Assembly (NCBI GenBank): GCA_030522415.1
Contig: CM060105.1
Location: 13,169,206 to 13,233,205 of the forward strand
Direction: 5' to 3'
DNA: 64,000 bases
Source of the DNA: Channallabes apus
Lineage: Eukaryota > Chordata > Actinopteri > Siluriformes > Clariidae
Shown here: piece by piece, positions 1 to 10,108 of the stretch
Layout: each line of letters begins with the position of its first letter
How positions within the stretch are numbered: position 1 is the stretch's first letter
Notes under the pieces: generated by a model
Told to the model about the DNA's origin: nothing
The model's input: only the letters and a program-made list of their open reading frames with translations
The model's database searches: none
Translations under genes and position numbers: made by a program

Positions 1-116
1 ATTCCTAAACCAATACGATCAAACACCACCAAGTTAAAAAAAAGATAAAATACACGTGCAATTGTTATAAAAGGCTTACGTTGTCACCTATCTTTGCATA
101 ATTGACCCCATGTTTA

Positions 117-509
117 TTAGCTGCTCAGCAATCGTTTGTAGTTTGTTTTGCACTGGCCAATTCTGTATGCAACTTTGAATGAAGCCATTTGTGCTTTGCT
201 GTCCACTGATTCAGATTTTACCATGTGATTCTCCTGCTGTCTGTATTCTGCCAGCTTTCTTTCAAAGACGTCCAGTGGTTTATTAACGTGACTGGAGTGT
301 GTTGTCTCTAAATGTCTTCCTAATTTGTTGGGTCTCATGCGGTCTGCTGCCAGCAGTTTAAGACACAAAACACACACAAAACTCTTCTGCCCCCACCATC
401 CCCACCATGAATCCAAGCTCAAGATAGCCTTCATTAGGGGTGGGCGATATAACCAAAATCTTCTATCACGGTAGAAGCTATTTTCTAACTCAATAATGAT
501 ATATAACAC
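117..509 (-). pseudogene. BED zinc finger, N-terminal piece of a hAT-type transposase
   Basis: The frame contains a BED-type finger (CVLCLKLLAADRMRPNKLGR, then HLETTHSSH) followed by KPLDVFERKLAEY, the layout found in SCAND3/ZBED5-type hAT transposases and their domesticated relatives. Only about 130 codons are open and no RNase H-like catalytic core is visible before the window edge. The first 25 or so residues run into a different repeat at about 434 and are not part of the protein. In the family the finger binds the transposon ends. This is most likely transposon-derived, not a host gene. Confidence 0.55.
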
Positions 510-600
510 AATATAGCAATTTGCATCTGAAAATGCATGAATAAAAATTCAAACACAAAGAAATTGTTTTACATAATTTCATTTTTTTATGTAATTTTAT
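434..600. repeat. hAT-type MITE end
   Basis: The stretch starts AGGGGTGGGCGATATAACC, a start shared by many non-autonomous hAT repeats in fishes, and continues AT-rich. The opposite end was not found. It interrupts the hAT element around it. Confidence 0.35.
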
Positions 601-1450
601 TTAAACTGTGAATTGCTGAGGTTTGCCGCATTTTTTTACTTTGGCCATATTCGTTTGGAAGCTTGGATTTCAGATGATAGAAAAGGTTTGACGTGTTTCG
701 ACCACTTGTTAAAACAGTGCACTTGTGTACCTTCCAAATCACGGTCATCTCATTCGTATCACTTTTCTTCTACCCAAACCAATTCCACAACACAGACGAG
801 GCACATTTTTTCTTTACAGTCTCCTCGTCACATGTAAGTAAACTCACTGCTGCTGCACCGTCTTCTTCCATTGTCGAAGTGTATGTGAAGCCAAACACAT
901 CAAAAGTGGGACGAAACCGCGGCACCCGATTGAACCAAATATCTGCGCAAATGCAGCGCAGCGCGACTATCTGGATGATGATCTGGTTTATTTGCGCAGC
1001 CCGGTGGTGGATCGCGCAGCGCCGCTCGAATCATAAACCTGCGCGACCCCCTGTGTTTTATTTAAAAACAATTCATTTAAAATGTCAGGACTGTTTAATA
1101 TTGTTTCCGCCTTGCCATGTCTGGATTGTACGTGCGCATACCAGCGGGGTAAAATATCTTTTGATGGTCGGCGCGGTTTATTTCTGTCAGAGTCGCGCAG
1201 CGCTGCCCAGTGGGTCGCGCAGGTTTGTGATTCGAGCAGCGCTGCTCAAGGTTGTCCGACGTTAAACCGTTATTGTTCCACTATGGTTCCACTTTTTCTC
1301 CCGGCCCACAACTGATGTTATTTTAAATTTACTTGTATTAATGATCCATTTATTTGTGTGTGATTGTTTTGAGCGTACGCTCTTCATTATCAATAAAGAA
1401 AAGCATGAATTAGAATAGGAACTTTCCTGTTTTTCCTCCCGTTCATTGCG
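601..1450. other. Non-coding interior of the hAT element
   Basis: No convincing gene. Around 945-1260 there are repeated GCGCAGCG-type words (CGCGCAGCGC, GCGCAGCCCGG, GAGCAGCGCTGCTC), giving a local GC-rich patch. Open frames here are short and show no recognisable protein. Confidence 0.4.
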
Positions 1451-1514
1451 CCCCACCTGTCATGTCTGTATTCCCCACTAGTGGGGCGCGCCCCACACTT
1501 TGAGAACCACTGTT

Positions 1515-2453
1515 TTAGGGTATGTCTCTACCAGCTTTGCACATCTAGAGACTGAAATCGTCGCCCATTCTTCTTTACAAAACAGCTCCAGCTCAGTCAG
1601 ATTAGATGGACAGCGTTTGTGAACAGCAGTTTTCAGATCTTGCCACAGATTCTTGATTGGATTTGGATCTGGACTTTGACTGGGCCATTCTAACACATGG
1701 ATATGTTTTGTTTTAAACCATTCCACTGTTGCCCTGGCTTTATGTTTAGGGTCGTTGTCCTGCTGGAAGGTGAACCTCCGCCCCAGTCTCAAGTCTTTTG
1801 CAGACTCCAAGAGGTTTTCTTCCAAGATTGCCCTGTATTTGGCTCCATCCATCTTCCCATCAACTCTGACCAGCTTCCCTGTCCCTGCTGAAGAGAAGCA
1901 CCCCCAGAGCATGATGCTGCCACCACCATATTTGTCAGTGGGGATGGTGTGTTCAGAGTGATGTGCAGTGTTAGTTTTCCGCCACACATAGCATTTTGCA
2001 TTTTGGCCAAAAAGTTCGATTTTGGTCTCATCTGACCAGAGCACCTTCTTCCACATGTTTGCTGTGCAAACGGGACTTCTTATGGTTTTCTGTTAACAAT
2101 GGCTTTCTTCTTGCCACTCTTCAAGGCCAACTTTGTGCAGTGCTGCAATAGTTGTCGTATGGACAGATTCCCCCACCTGAGCTGTAGATCTCTGCAGCTC
2201 GTCCAGAGTCACCATGGGCCTCTTGGCTGCATTTCTGATCAATGCTCTCCTTGTTCGGCCTGTGAGTTTAGGTGGACGGCCTTGTCTTGGTAGGTTTACA
2301 GTTGTGCCATACTCCTTCCATTTCTGAATGATCGCTTGAACAGTGGCTCCGTGGGATGTTCAAGGCTTTGGAAACCTTTTTGTAGCCTAAGCCTGCTTTA
2401 AATTTCTCAATAACTTTATCCCTATCCTGTTTGGTGTGTTCTTTGGACTTCAT
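1515..2453 (-). pseudogene. Tc1-like transposase, frameshifted
   Basis: The N-terminal helix-turn-helix part is at 2268-2453 (KVIEKFKAGLGYKKVSKALN) and the DDE domain at 1515-2056. Catalytic positions can be placed: first D in WSDETKIELFG, second D in QQDNDPKHKA. The third site, normally E in the SPDLNPIENLW block, reads SPDPNPIKNLW, so the catalytic glutamate is a lysine. The two halves are in different frames and the tail is lost at the hAT junction, so this is a dead copy. The family cuts and pastes at TA sites. Confidence 0.85.
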
Positions 2454-2759
2454 GGTGTTGTTGCTCTCAATATTCTCCTAGACAACCTCTGAGGCCGTCA
2501 CAGAGCAGCTGTATTTGTACTGACATTAGATTGCACACAGGTGCACTCTATTTAGGGGGCTGAATAATTACGCACACCCCACTTTGCAGTTATTTATTTG
2601 TAAAAAATGTTTGGAATCATGTATGATTTTCGTTCCACTTCTCACGTGTACACCACTTTGTATTGGTCTTTCACGTGGAATTCCAATAAAATTGATTCAT
2701 GTTTGTGGCTGTAATGTGACATGTGGAAAGGGGGGGGCAGATACTTTTGCAAGCCGCTG
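1515..2759 (-). mobile_element. Tc1-like transposon, 3' part missing
   Basis: The 5' end on the - strand is at 2759 (CAGCGGCTTGCAAAAGTATC, a common fish Tc1 terminus) next to a TA dinucleotide at 2760-2761. Transposase sequence follows to 1515, where the hAT terminus begins. The C-terminal codons and the second inverted repeat are missing, consistent with the hAT insertion having separated them to beyond the left edge. Confidence 0.8.
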
Positions 2760-2761
2760 TA

Positions 2762-3087
2762 AAAACCACCAACATGACTGTGACACTGATACAAAAATAG
2801 TAAATTAACAAAGTAACCATTAAAACAAATCCCAGATTCTATTAATTATAAAATTATGTTTTTAAAAAATGCAGTTAAACAGTGAAAAATAGACATGAGA
2901 CACTACAGTAAAGCCACGATATGAGACATATCCTTATACAGGCTTCACAATAATGATGAAACAGCGTTGACAAAAATATTTTTAAATTGTAAAACTTTTT
3001 TTTTTTCTGTAATGGCAACAAATCCGGCTACAGTACTTGAACATTCTGTCTCATGTCCACTCTGTAATGTTGTTCAGTAAACTCCAG
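2762..3087 (+). repeat. Copy 1 of the NLR 5' intron segment
   Basis: The sequence from the ACATGACTGTGACACTGA word through GACATGAGACA and the block before the next exon is similar to 6,815-7,040 plus 9,363-9,414 upstream of the NLR gene. Here the two parts lie within 330 bases; in the other copy they are 2.3 kb apart because of a Tc1 insertion and extra sequence. Confidence 0.65.
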
Positions 3088-3194
3088 ATGAAGAGATCAG
3101 ACTCACCAGAACCCAGCTGTGTCTCCATGAAGAGTAATGAGTCTATGGATCCTCCTAGGAACTTTAAACGTGGTGACTCCTCATCTGTACACAG
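3088..3194 (+). pseudogene. Stray copy of an NLR 5' exon
   Basis: 107 bases, ending CACAG|GTAAC, nearly the same as the exon at 9415-9521 (shared CCAGAACCC, GTCTCCATGAAGAG, ATGGATCCTCCTAGGAACTT). Both end in phase 2. Here the acceptor reads CTCCAG|ATG, so the exon could start with a methionine codon. No FISNA-NACHT exon follows before the Kolobok element, so it is either an orphan from a local duplication or an alternative 5' exon of the gene downstream. Confidence 0.6.
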
Positions 3195-4111
3195 GTAACA
3201 TCCCATAATTCTCAGAGTTAAACACATTATCTGTTTATGATGTAGTACTTAAGTATGCACCAATTGTGAAATTCTGGACCAAGACTGAGGTTTATATGAT
3301 GATTATATTGATTATAATGTGGTTGATGGATAAAACCCAGGTTTTTTTGTTTGGTTACAGCACTTGTGTATTTTATACAGAGAATGTTCTCATTTGCACA
3401 TTATAATAATCAGAAGCTTAATATATAAGCTATACAGTAATGCCGACTAATGGCAATAGGTTTTTGTTAGTGTAAATTAAACGTGAATGTGTAGAGACGA
3501 AGAGAGCTACGATGCTGCTCTATGCTAATCGGCTATCCTGGAGCTATTGCTTATATTGCTAATAATTACAATGTCCCAGCAGAGGGGGTTGTACACTAGT
3601 AACCCAGTGTAAGGATCTTCCTGATGATGGAAACTTCAAAGCACTTTTGCTCTGGATAAGAACATCTGCACAAATGCCTAAATATAAATGTTGTATGAGG
3701 TGGTACTGTAGGATTATATATTGGATCTTTCCCGAAGTTGCAGATGGATCAACTACTGATGTCCCAGTCAGACCACGATTATCCAACACAAAACTGATGC
3801 AACACAACAGAAAAATATTGATCACTGCCAGCGGTGAATGTTAACTTATTAGCAGAGGCCGATATTGGCAGATGGCAGTTAACAAAGCAAATATCAGCCG
3901 ATACCAATGTACAGCCAATAAATCAGTGCATACTTACTATTCTGTAATATTTTATCACATAATATTTTATGTAACACACAGAAAGAAATTATCAGAAAAT
4001 CTGGAATTAAAACAGACATCTTTTTTTCCCTCCAGTTTCACAATATTTTTATCATGTTGTATTTATCACAATGTTCTCTAAATGGTAATATATTCATACA
4101 GAATTATTCAC
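3195..4111. other. Intergenic or intronic, no gene seen
   Basis: AT-rich. A patch at about 3,850-3,930 (GATATTGGCAGATGGC, ATCAGCCGATACCAATG) resembles the inverted ATCGGCC-type ends of fish hAT MITEs. Nothing else was identified. Confidence 0.4.
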
Positions 4112-4390
4112 TTAAAGCGGACATACGGTGCTACATGCACTTTTTCAAGCTGTTTGGACTGAAATGTGTGTTAGGAGAGTGTGTACACAACCACTCTACA
4201 ATGATAAAGAGCCGCCCAGCGATTTTCTTTTAATTTAATCAAACAAGATGCCCCTTCTGAAATCAGGCCGATCTCAAAAGCACCGACAGAGGCCGCTCCC
4301 ACTATAGTTGATTGACACTGGTGTTTTAGCAAAGACCCGTCCCGAGTGAAAAGAAAGCCGTCAGCCATTGTTTTTCTACGCTGGAGCAAA

Positions 4391-4714
4391 ATGGCGCCTA
4401 CGTGAGTGTGCTGTACAGGTGTTGGATGTAATAGTGAACACAGCAGTCGTCATGCACTACCGACATCTGAGCAGCTGAGGACGCAGTGGCTGAATTTTGT
4501 TTTTGAAGCTAACGTCCCCACGGATCTACCTAAATGCGTTCATGTTTGCGCTAATCATTTTTCACCGGACTGCTTTATGAACGAAGGTCAATATAAAGCA
4601 GGTTTTGCTAGGAAGCTGCTCTTGAAAAGGGATCTGTACCAACACTTTGTGTTCCTGCTTCAAATCTTCACCAGGCTCGGTCAGTGTAATTTCTTTTTCT
4701 ATGAATCTTTGTAG
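4391..4714 (+). pseudogene. THAP zinc finger of a Kolobok-type transposase, broken
   Basis: From an ATG at 4391 the frame hits TGA after four codons, then stays open from 4406. The C2CH pattern is present: CCTGVGC at the start, [11 protein letters not shown] about 45 residues on, and the closing [22 protein letters not shown] between them matches the THAP fold. THAP domains bind DNA at transposon ends or host promoters. The frame ends without a catalytic domain. The early stop and missing core make it a relic. A P-element or host thap gene is less likely, given the Kolobok ends around it. Confidence 0.7.
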
Positions 4715-5369
4715 ATCGCCTTTTCTAATAATCACGGTGAATGCGGAGTGTAATACCCCTATATCACTTATGCGGTTTGACTCGCCGTGAGTCGCCTCGA
4801 TTGCCCGCCGACGTTCCGCTGGCGCTCCGCGAAGTTCTGTATGGCCCGCAAGCTTCCGCGAACACCGAAAAAAAATAAATAAACATGTTTAATTTTTAGC
4901 GCGGAAAGATGGAAATGTACTCACAGCACTAAAAACTCGCGGTGAATCATAATGCACCTTATTTATGGCCACCGTGCGAAACAATGCATTAAGGTGATTG
5001 TCTAGTTGCAAACTGTGTACGTAGTCGGAAAACTATATTATGCTTACCTTTGTAACGCTAGATGGTTTATAACGGTGTCTGTCAATGATTAAGAAGTCTG
5101 TGTAAAGTTTTTCTAAAGTTGTGTAGCAGACGAGGCGAGTCCGCTGTGCTTCGGTAAGCTGTCTGGCGCCAGGAGAGACTCAGTCAAACACACACACGTT
5201 GTCTGTCAGAAAGGTCTCTGTTTATTAACAGCAAAAGATGGGTTTATATATGTTTGACCAAACGCCTGTGATATAGACATATGTTACTTCAAAGAACATG
5301 AATCATTGTAAATGCTTCGTATGATGTCCTAGGTTGAATACCTGGCATTTCCATGAGGCAGCACAGTAG

Positions 5370-5675
5370 TCCTGGTGGTCTAGTGGTTAAGAATCAGCGC
5401 TCTGACATGGGAGACCTGAGTTCGATTCCCGTTCGGGGAAGTTAAGTTTTGTGCAAGCAATGGTTATTCAGCGGCCGTTTTATGCCCTTATTTGTACAGT
5501 TTATTTTACTAGTTAAATTTATTTTCTTTAGTATTTCTTTTTATTAATATTTATTACTTACGTATAAGCTTTTATTTTCTTTTAAAGGTCACTGGCGGTC
5601 GTATAAGCATTTCACTGCATATCATACTGTGTATGACTGTGTATGTGACAAATAAAATTAGAATTTGAATCAAAT
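5370..5675 (+). mobile_element. tRNA-Glu-derived SINE with a LINE-type 3' tail
   Basis: The head at 5370-5441 follows tRNA-Glu: A box around GGTCTAGTGGTTAAGAATC and B box AGTTCGATTCC at 5419-5429. The tail (about 5,475-5,675) matches the 3' untranslated end of the LINE copies at 31,340-31,537 and 32,012-32,220, including AAGGTCACTGGCGGTCGTATA and a TTGAAT-type end. A tRNA head fused to a partner LINE tail is the classical SINE design. The anticodon stem of the head no longer pairs well, so it is not a tRNA gene. Confidence 0.75.
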
Positions 5676-5790
5676 CAAATCACGTTTATTGTCACATCAC
5701 GTTACTGGTACACTGGTACAGTACATGTGAGTGAAATTCTTATGTGCAAGCTACACAAGCAATAGTGGTGTACAATCATAAGAATAAATA
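5676..5790 (+). repeat. Dispersed LINE/SINE tail fragment
   Basis: The segment TTATTGTCACATCACGTTAC followed by GTACATGTGAGTGAAATTC resembles the tail blocks at 42,305 and 54,965 (TTTGTCACATATACATTACA, CACAGTGAAATTC). No coding sequence. Confidence 0.4.
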
Positions 5791-5880
5791 TGCATATACA
5801 GTAGTATTAACATTGTGCAAGTTTTATAAAAAAAAAAATATGTATGTATGTATGTATGTAGATGGCAAGTTGACTGTTAT

Positions 5881-6098
5881 ATTTATATATATATATATAT
5901 ATATAAATAAAACACTGTCAACTTGCTATCTGCAATTATTGTTAAAAACAAAACAAATGTTGGTATGGTTTTATAAATAATTATAAGCAAAACATCAAAT
6001 GAAAGAAGCGCTTAGCTTTATCTGATTAATCGATTAATCGAAACAATAATCGACCAACTAATCGATTATCAAAATAATCGTTAGTTGCAGCCCTAGTG

Positions 6099-6144
<46 letters not shown>

Positions 6145-6178
6145 ATTTACATACATATATCCACATATACACATGTAT

Positions 6179-6216
<38 letters not shown>
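5881..6216. repeat. (TA)n and (CA)n microsatellites around a hAT MITE end
   Basis: A TA run lies at 5881-5906, TA then CA at 6098-6144, and CA at 6187-6214. Between them (6,020-6,095) is a block of alternating ATCGATTA words ending TAGTTGCAGCCCTAG, the reverse of the common fish hAT terminus CTAGGGCTGCAACTA. Confidence 0.6.
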
Positions 6217-6220
<4 letters not shown>

Positions 6221-6814
6221 GAGAGTATGTCTACTTGTGTATAAATGTATAAAGGAGAGGAAGATAGAGAGGTGTCCGTCCAGAGACAGATCAGAGAGAG
6301 ACATAAAGAGAGTATGGGAAGGTGAGAGTGGGAGCGTTGCAGATGCAAGAGGAGACAGGAAGACAGCAGCAGGGAAGATTTAACACGTTAATATCAGATC
6401 TATGAGGAAGAGAGCAAGAGAGTAGAAATAACTCCTTTGTATATAAAATAATTCTAACATCATGTAAAATTATTTTTAACTGTTTTTTTTTTTATAATTT
6501 TTAACTGTTGTCAAAGCTATACCCCACTTGTATTGTGAAGACGCCCCACAGAACTGGGGGGCGGGTTCAGTAGAGGTCATTAACATTTAAAGGAGCATGT
6601 ACTGAAACAGGTTGCTGAGAACAGAGCTACTTTTTACCAGGTAAAAGTAATGTTTTTTTTACACAACAATTGAGATTTTTTAATTAAAGTATATTACAAA
6701 CTTTTCATTAGGACCCTAAAGAATCATATTAACCTATGCAAAATTGGGACTGTATGTCCCCTTTAAACTTAGGGCTAACTTTAGATTGTAGTATAAATGA
6801 TGCTTTAATGGCTT

Positions 6815-7454
6815 CTGATCAACACCAACAACATGACTGTGACACTGACAAAAATAATAAAGTGAGACGATCACCATTGAAAAAAAATTCTGATTGTGTT
6901 TATTGTGAAATGATGCAGTTAAACTGTAAGAGTGGACATGAGACAATGCAATAACACCATGATACGAGACGTATCCCATGACAGGTTACACAATAATAAC
7001 GGTGTTGAGGCAAAACATTTTATTTTAAATCACAATACATTTATCTTTATCTGTAACTGCAATTTACTTTCATAATAAACTCAAGCTCTGACTGGACCAC
7101 ATCAGCATTTTTGTGAAACCCTGACTGGACATTGACATGCTTTTTTTTTTTTTTTTAATTGAAATTATATACAGTATCAGTGTCATCATCGCTCCTCCTG
7201 CTGTCTGTCATCACCCTGTAATGCAGGAGCAGGTCACGTAAACTACACAGATGAGGAAAACACTTGTCTTTATTTCCTCATCCTATATAATTAATTCCTG
7301 GTTTCACCACCAGCAGTACAAACGCACTGTGCTTCTGAATGGTGTTAGACACGAGTGTGACTTGCATCAAGTACAGCACACAGGTGTTGATTTTAACCTG
7401 CGTTTTAGATTGTGGTCAAACCAATCATAATAGATACTGGAGTGTTTGTATATA
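6815..7454 (+). repeat. Copy 2 of the NLR 5' intron segment
   Basis: Similar to 2,762-3,000 (see that entry), with a poly-T run at 7141-7156. No gene. This is sequence upstream of the first identified NLR exon, split from it by the Tc1 element at 7455-8959. Confidence 0.55.
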
Positions 7455-8959
7455 CAGGTCCTTCTCAAAAATTAGCATATTGCGATAAATTTCATTATTT
7501 TCTGTAATGTACTGATAAACATTAGACTTTCATATATTTTAGATTCATTACACACAAACTGAAGTAGTTCAAGCCTTTTATTGTTTTAATATTGATGATT
7601 TTGGCATACAGCTCATGAAAACCCAAAATCTCAAAAAATTAGCATATCATGAAAAGGTTCTCTAAACGAGCTATTAACCTAATCATCTGAATCAACTAAT
7701 TAACTCTAAACACCTGCAAAAGATTCCTGAGGCTTTTAAAAACTCCCAGCCTGGTTCATTACTCAAAACCGCAATCATGGGTAAGACTGCCGACCTGACT
7801 GCTGTCCAGAAGGCCATCATTGACACCCTCAAGCAAGAGGGTAAGACACAGAAAGACATTTCTGAATGAATAGGCTGTTCCCAGAGTGCTGTATCAAGGC
7901 ACCTCAGTGGGAAGTCTGTGGGAAGGAAAAAGTGTGGCAGAAAACGCTGCACAATGAGAAGAGGTGACCGGGTCCTGAGGAAGATTGTGGAGAAGGACCG
8001 ATTCCAGACCTTGGGGGACCTGCGGAAGCAGTGGACTGAGTCTGGAGTAGAAACATCCAGAGCCACCGTGTACAGGCGTGTGCAGGAAATGGGCTACAGG
8101 TTGCAAATTTTGCATGTCTTTCGCAAATCAAGGTGCCAGAGTCTGGAGGAAGACTGGGGAGAGGGAAATGCCAAAATGCCTGAAGTCCAGTGTCAAGTAC
8201 CCACAGTCAGTGATGGTCTGGGGTGCCATGTCAGCTGCTGGTGTTGGTCCACTGTGTTTTATCAAGGGCAGGGTCAATGCAGCTAGCTATCAGGAGACTT
8301 TGGAGCACTTCATGCTTCCATCTGCTGAAAAGCTTTATGGAGATGAAGATTTCATTTTTCAGCACGACCTGGCACCTGCTCACAGTGCCAAAACCACTGG
8401 TAAATGGTTTACTGACCATGGTATTACTGTGCTCAATTGGCCTGCCAACTCTCCTGACCTGAACCCCATAGAGAATCTGTGGGATATTGTGAAGAGAAAG
8501 TTGAGAGACACAAGAATCTGCAAAAGGATTCCCGACCAAGTATTGAGTGCATAACTGAACATAATTATCTGAAGGTTGACTTTTTTTTGTATTAAAAACA
8601 CTTCTTTTATTGGTCGGATGAAATATGCTATTTTTTTGAGAAATTGAGTAATGAACCAGGCTGGGAGTTTTTTAAAAGCCTCAGGAATCTTTTGCAGGTG
8701 TTTTAGAGTTAATTAGTTGATTCAGATGATTAGGTTAATAGCTCGTTTAGAGAACCTTTTCATGATATGCTAATTTTTTGAGATAGGGATTTTGGGTTTT
8801 CATGAGCTGTATGCCACAATCATCAAAAAACAATAAAAGGCTTGAACTACTTCAGTTGTGTGTAATGAATCTAAAATATATGAAAGTCTAATGTTTATCA
8901 GTACATTACAGAAAATAATGAACTTCATCACAATATGCTAAATTTTTGAGAAGGACCTG
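7455..8959 (+). mobile_element. Tc1-like transposon with inverted repeats of about 310 bases
   Basis: Both ends are CAGGTCCTTCTCAAAAATT-like and flanked by TA (7453-7454 and 8960-8961). The left repeat (7455 to about 7,765) and right repeat (about 8,650-8,959) stay similar over roughly 310 bases, including the words TTCATGAGCTGTATGCCA and CAGGCTGGGAGTTTTT in one orientation. Such long inverted repeats could form an extended hairpin transcript. The internal transposase is deleted in the middle. Confidence 0.9.
7777..8554 (+). pseudogene. Tc1-like transposase, stop codon and internal deletion
   Basis: Starts MGKTADLTAVQKAIIDTLK with a first helix-turn-helix, then an in-frame TGA about 30 codons in (after KDISE). 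The HTH region continues (VGRKKCGRKR, TLGDLRKQWTESGV). At about 8,100 the text jumps from the second HTH into FANQGARVWRKTGE, so the segment carrying the first catalytic D is missing and the frame changes. Second D (FIFQHDLAPAH) and E (SPDLNPIENLW) are present. It could only move with help from another copy. Confidence 0.85.
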
Positions 8960-9414
8960 TACAGCAGGTTACAGTAACTACATTCAGAAAGCTGTATTAT
9001 GGATGTGCTGTGAATTCTGGATAATATGAAAATGTTAAACATAGTTTCAGTATTATTATATTTTTTCCTGTGCATGCAGACAGAATAAAATGAGACTGTT
9101 GGACTGGTGTTTGCTCCTTATAGTTATGGTTTGCGCCATAACGGCTCTTTCTGATTACCTTAATTTTACATTTTTAATTATGAATGCTTTAAAGCAGTTA
9201 GGTTTCCTCTATGTGACATTGTGCTCTGTGCTACTAGCTCTGGTGCTGCCATCTAGTGTGACGAGGTAGAGCTCATCAAAATATTAAATGGAACGATCAC
9301 AACACACGATATGAGCTGCAAGTTCGTCTCTCCTAGTATTTTGTTAATCACGATATTCCTGACAACTAACTTCTGTCTCATGTCCACTTTATAATGTTGT
9401 ACAGTAAACCCAAG

Positions 9415-9521
9415 AGAAAGAGATCAGACTCACCAGAACCCTGCTGTGTCTCCATGAAGAGTGATGCGTCTATGGATCCTCCTAGGAACTTTAAACGTGG
9501 AGACTCCTCATCTGTACACAG
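9415..9521 (+). CDS. NLR gene, first identified 5' exon
   Basis: 107 bases between a CCCAAG acceptor and the donor CACAG|GTAAC. It encodes about 35 residues with the SPEP(C/S)CVSMKSD motif followed by SMDPPRNFKRGD, a low-complexity leader common upstream of FISNA in fish NLRC3-like proteins. It starts in phase 0 and ends in phase 2. An internal ATG lies at 9454, but family members usually have one more exon upstream that supplies the start; it is not recognised here. A near copy lies at 3088-3194. Confidence 0.7.
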
Positions 9522-9844
9522 GTAACATCCCATAATTCTCAGAGTTAAAGTAAATCACATGATCTGTTCATTCTGCATAATGTAGTAATATTCTGTTACA
9601 TCTCTAATGAAAATGTAGTAAAACTCAAATTGAAACAGGAAGATTTTTTTCCATTTCTACCATATTTTTCTTCAAATGTTAATGCACTCAAAACATTCCT
9701 AAAATTATGACTAAGCTCCAAGTTTCCAGCAACTATGTAAAGGATATGCAGTACAGAGAATGAGTGAAACATTAGGCCTAAAATTTAGGTTGTAGTATTC
9801 AAGTGGTTAAAAATAATTGTCTTTAACTATTTTCTTGTTCTCAG

Positions 9845-9898
9845 TGATCCACAGAAGACAGGAGACAGAAAGGAACAGATCATTATTACAGATACAGG
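9845..9898 (+). CDS. NLR gene, short linker exon
   Basis: 54 bases between TTCTCAG and GTGAGA. The reading phase fits both neighbours (one base completes the codon from the 5' exon, two bases pass on). It encodes about 18 residues, DPQKTGDRKEQIIITDTG, a short charged segment between leader and FISNA domain. Confidence 0.65.
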
Positions 9899-10108
9899 GT
9901 GAGATCAACACTAACTACATCACACACTGGTGTTAAAAACCTCTCTGCTGTTATTTCATACAGAGTGATTAGATAATAACAAACATACAGGAGATATACA
10001 GAGTGACAAAATCATAAAGAACTGTCTGTGGTAACCACTCAGACCACTGTGATCTTTAATAATTAACCCCCATGTCTCACCATGTCTTCCTACTTCACCC
10101 TGTCACAG

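Larger units (their letters stand above)
1..1514 (-). mobile_element. hAT element (Charlie/SCAND3-like), truncated by the window edge
   Basis: Read on the - strand, the element begins at 1514 with the hAT-type terminus CAGTGGTTCTCAAAG followed by a short GC-rich palindrome (GGGGCGCGCCCC). About 1.1 kb further in is a BED zinc finger frame (117-509) that runs towards the window start, so the rest of the transposase lies outside. The element abuts a Tc1 transposon cut in its 3' part at 1515, which indicates insertion into that Tc1. Terminus and finger are seen directly; treating them as one element is inference from spacing and orientation. Confidence 0.6.
4116..6762 (+). mobile_element. Kolobok-like DNA transposon with TTAA duplication
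   Basis: The left end is TTAA (4112-4115) then AGCGGACATACGGTGC; the right end reads, inward, AAGGGGACATACAGTCCC next to TTAA (6763-6766). The matching GGACATAC inverted repeats, the TTAA duplication and an internal THAP finger are the hallmarks of the Kolobok superfamily. The interior carries later insertions: a SINE (5370-5675), a LINE tail, a hAT MITE end and microsatellites. No transposase catalytic domain was found, so the copy is defective. Confidence 0.7.

Noticed and set aside
5370..5441. Functional tRNA gene
   Set aside because: A and B boxes are present, but the anticodon stem and acceptor are mispaired and a LINE tail follows, so it is a SINE head.
6026..6383. Short frames over CA/TA repeats (also at 12512, 12829, 31485, 36519, 48113, 55277)
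   Set aside because: The translations are mostly alternating two-residue patterns from dinucleotide repeats, with no domain and no splice context.
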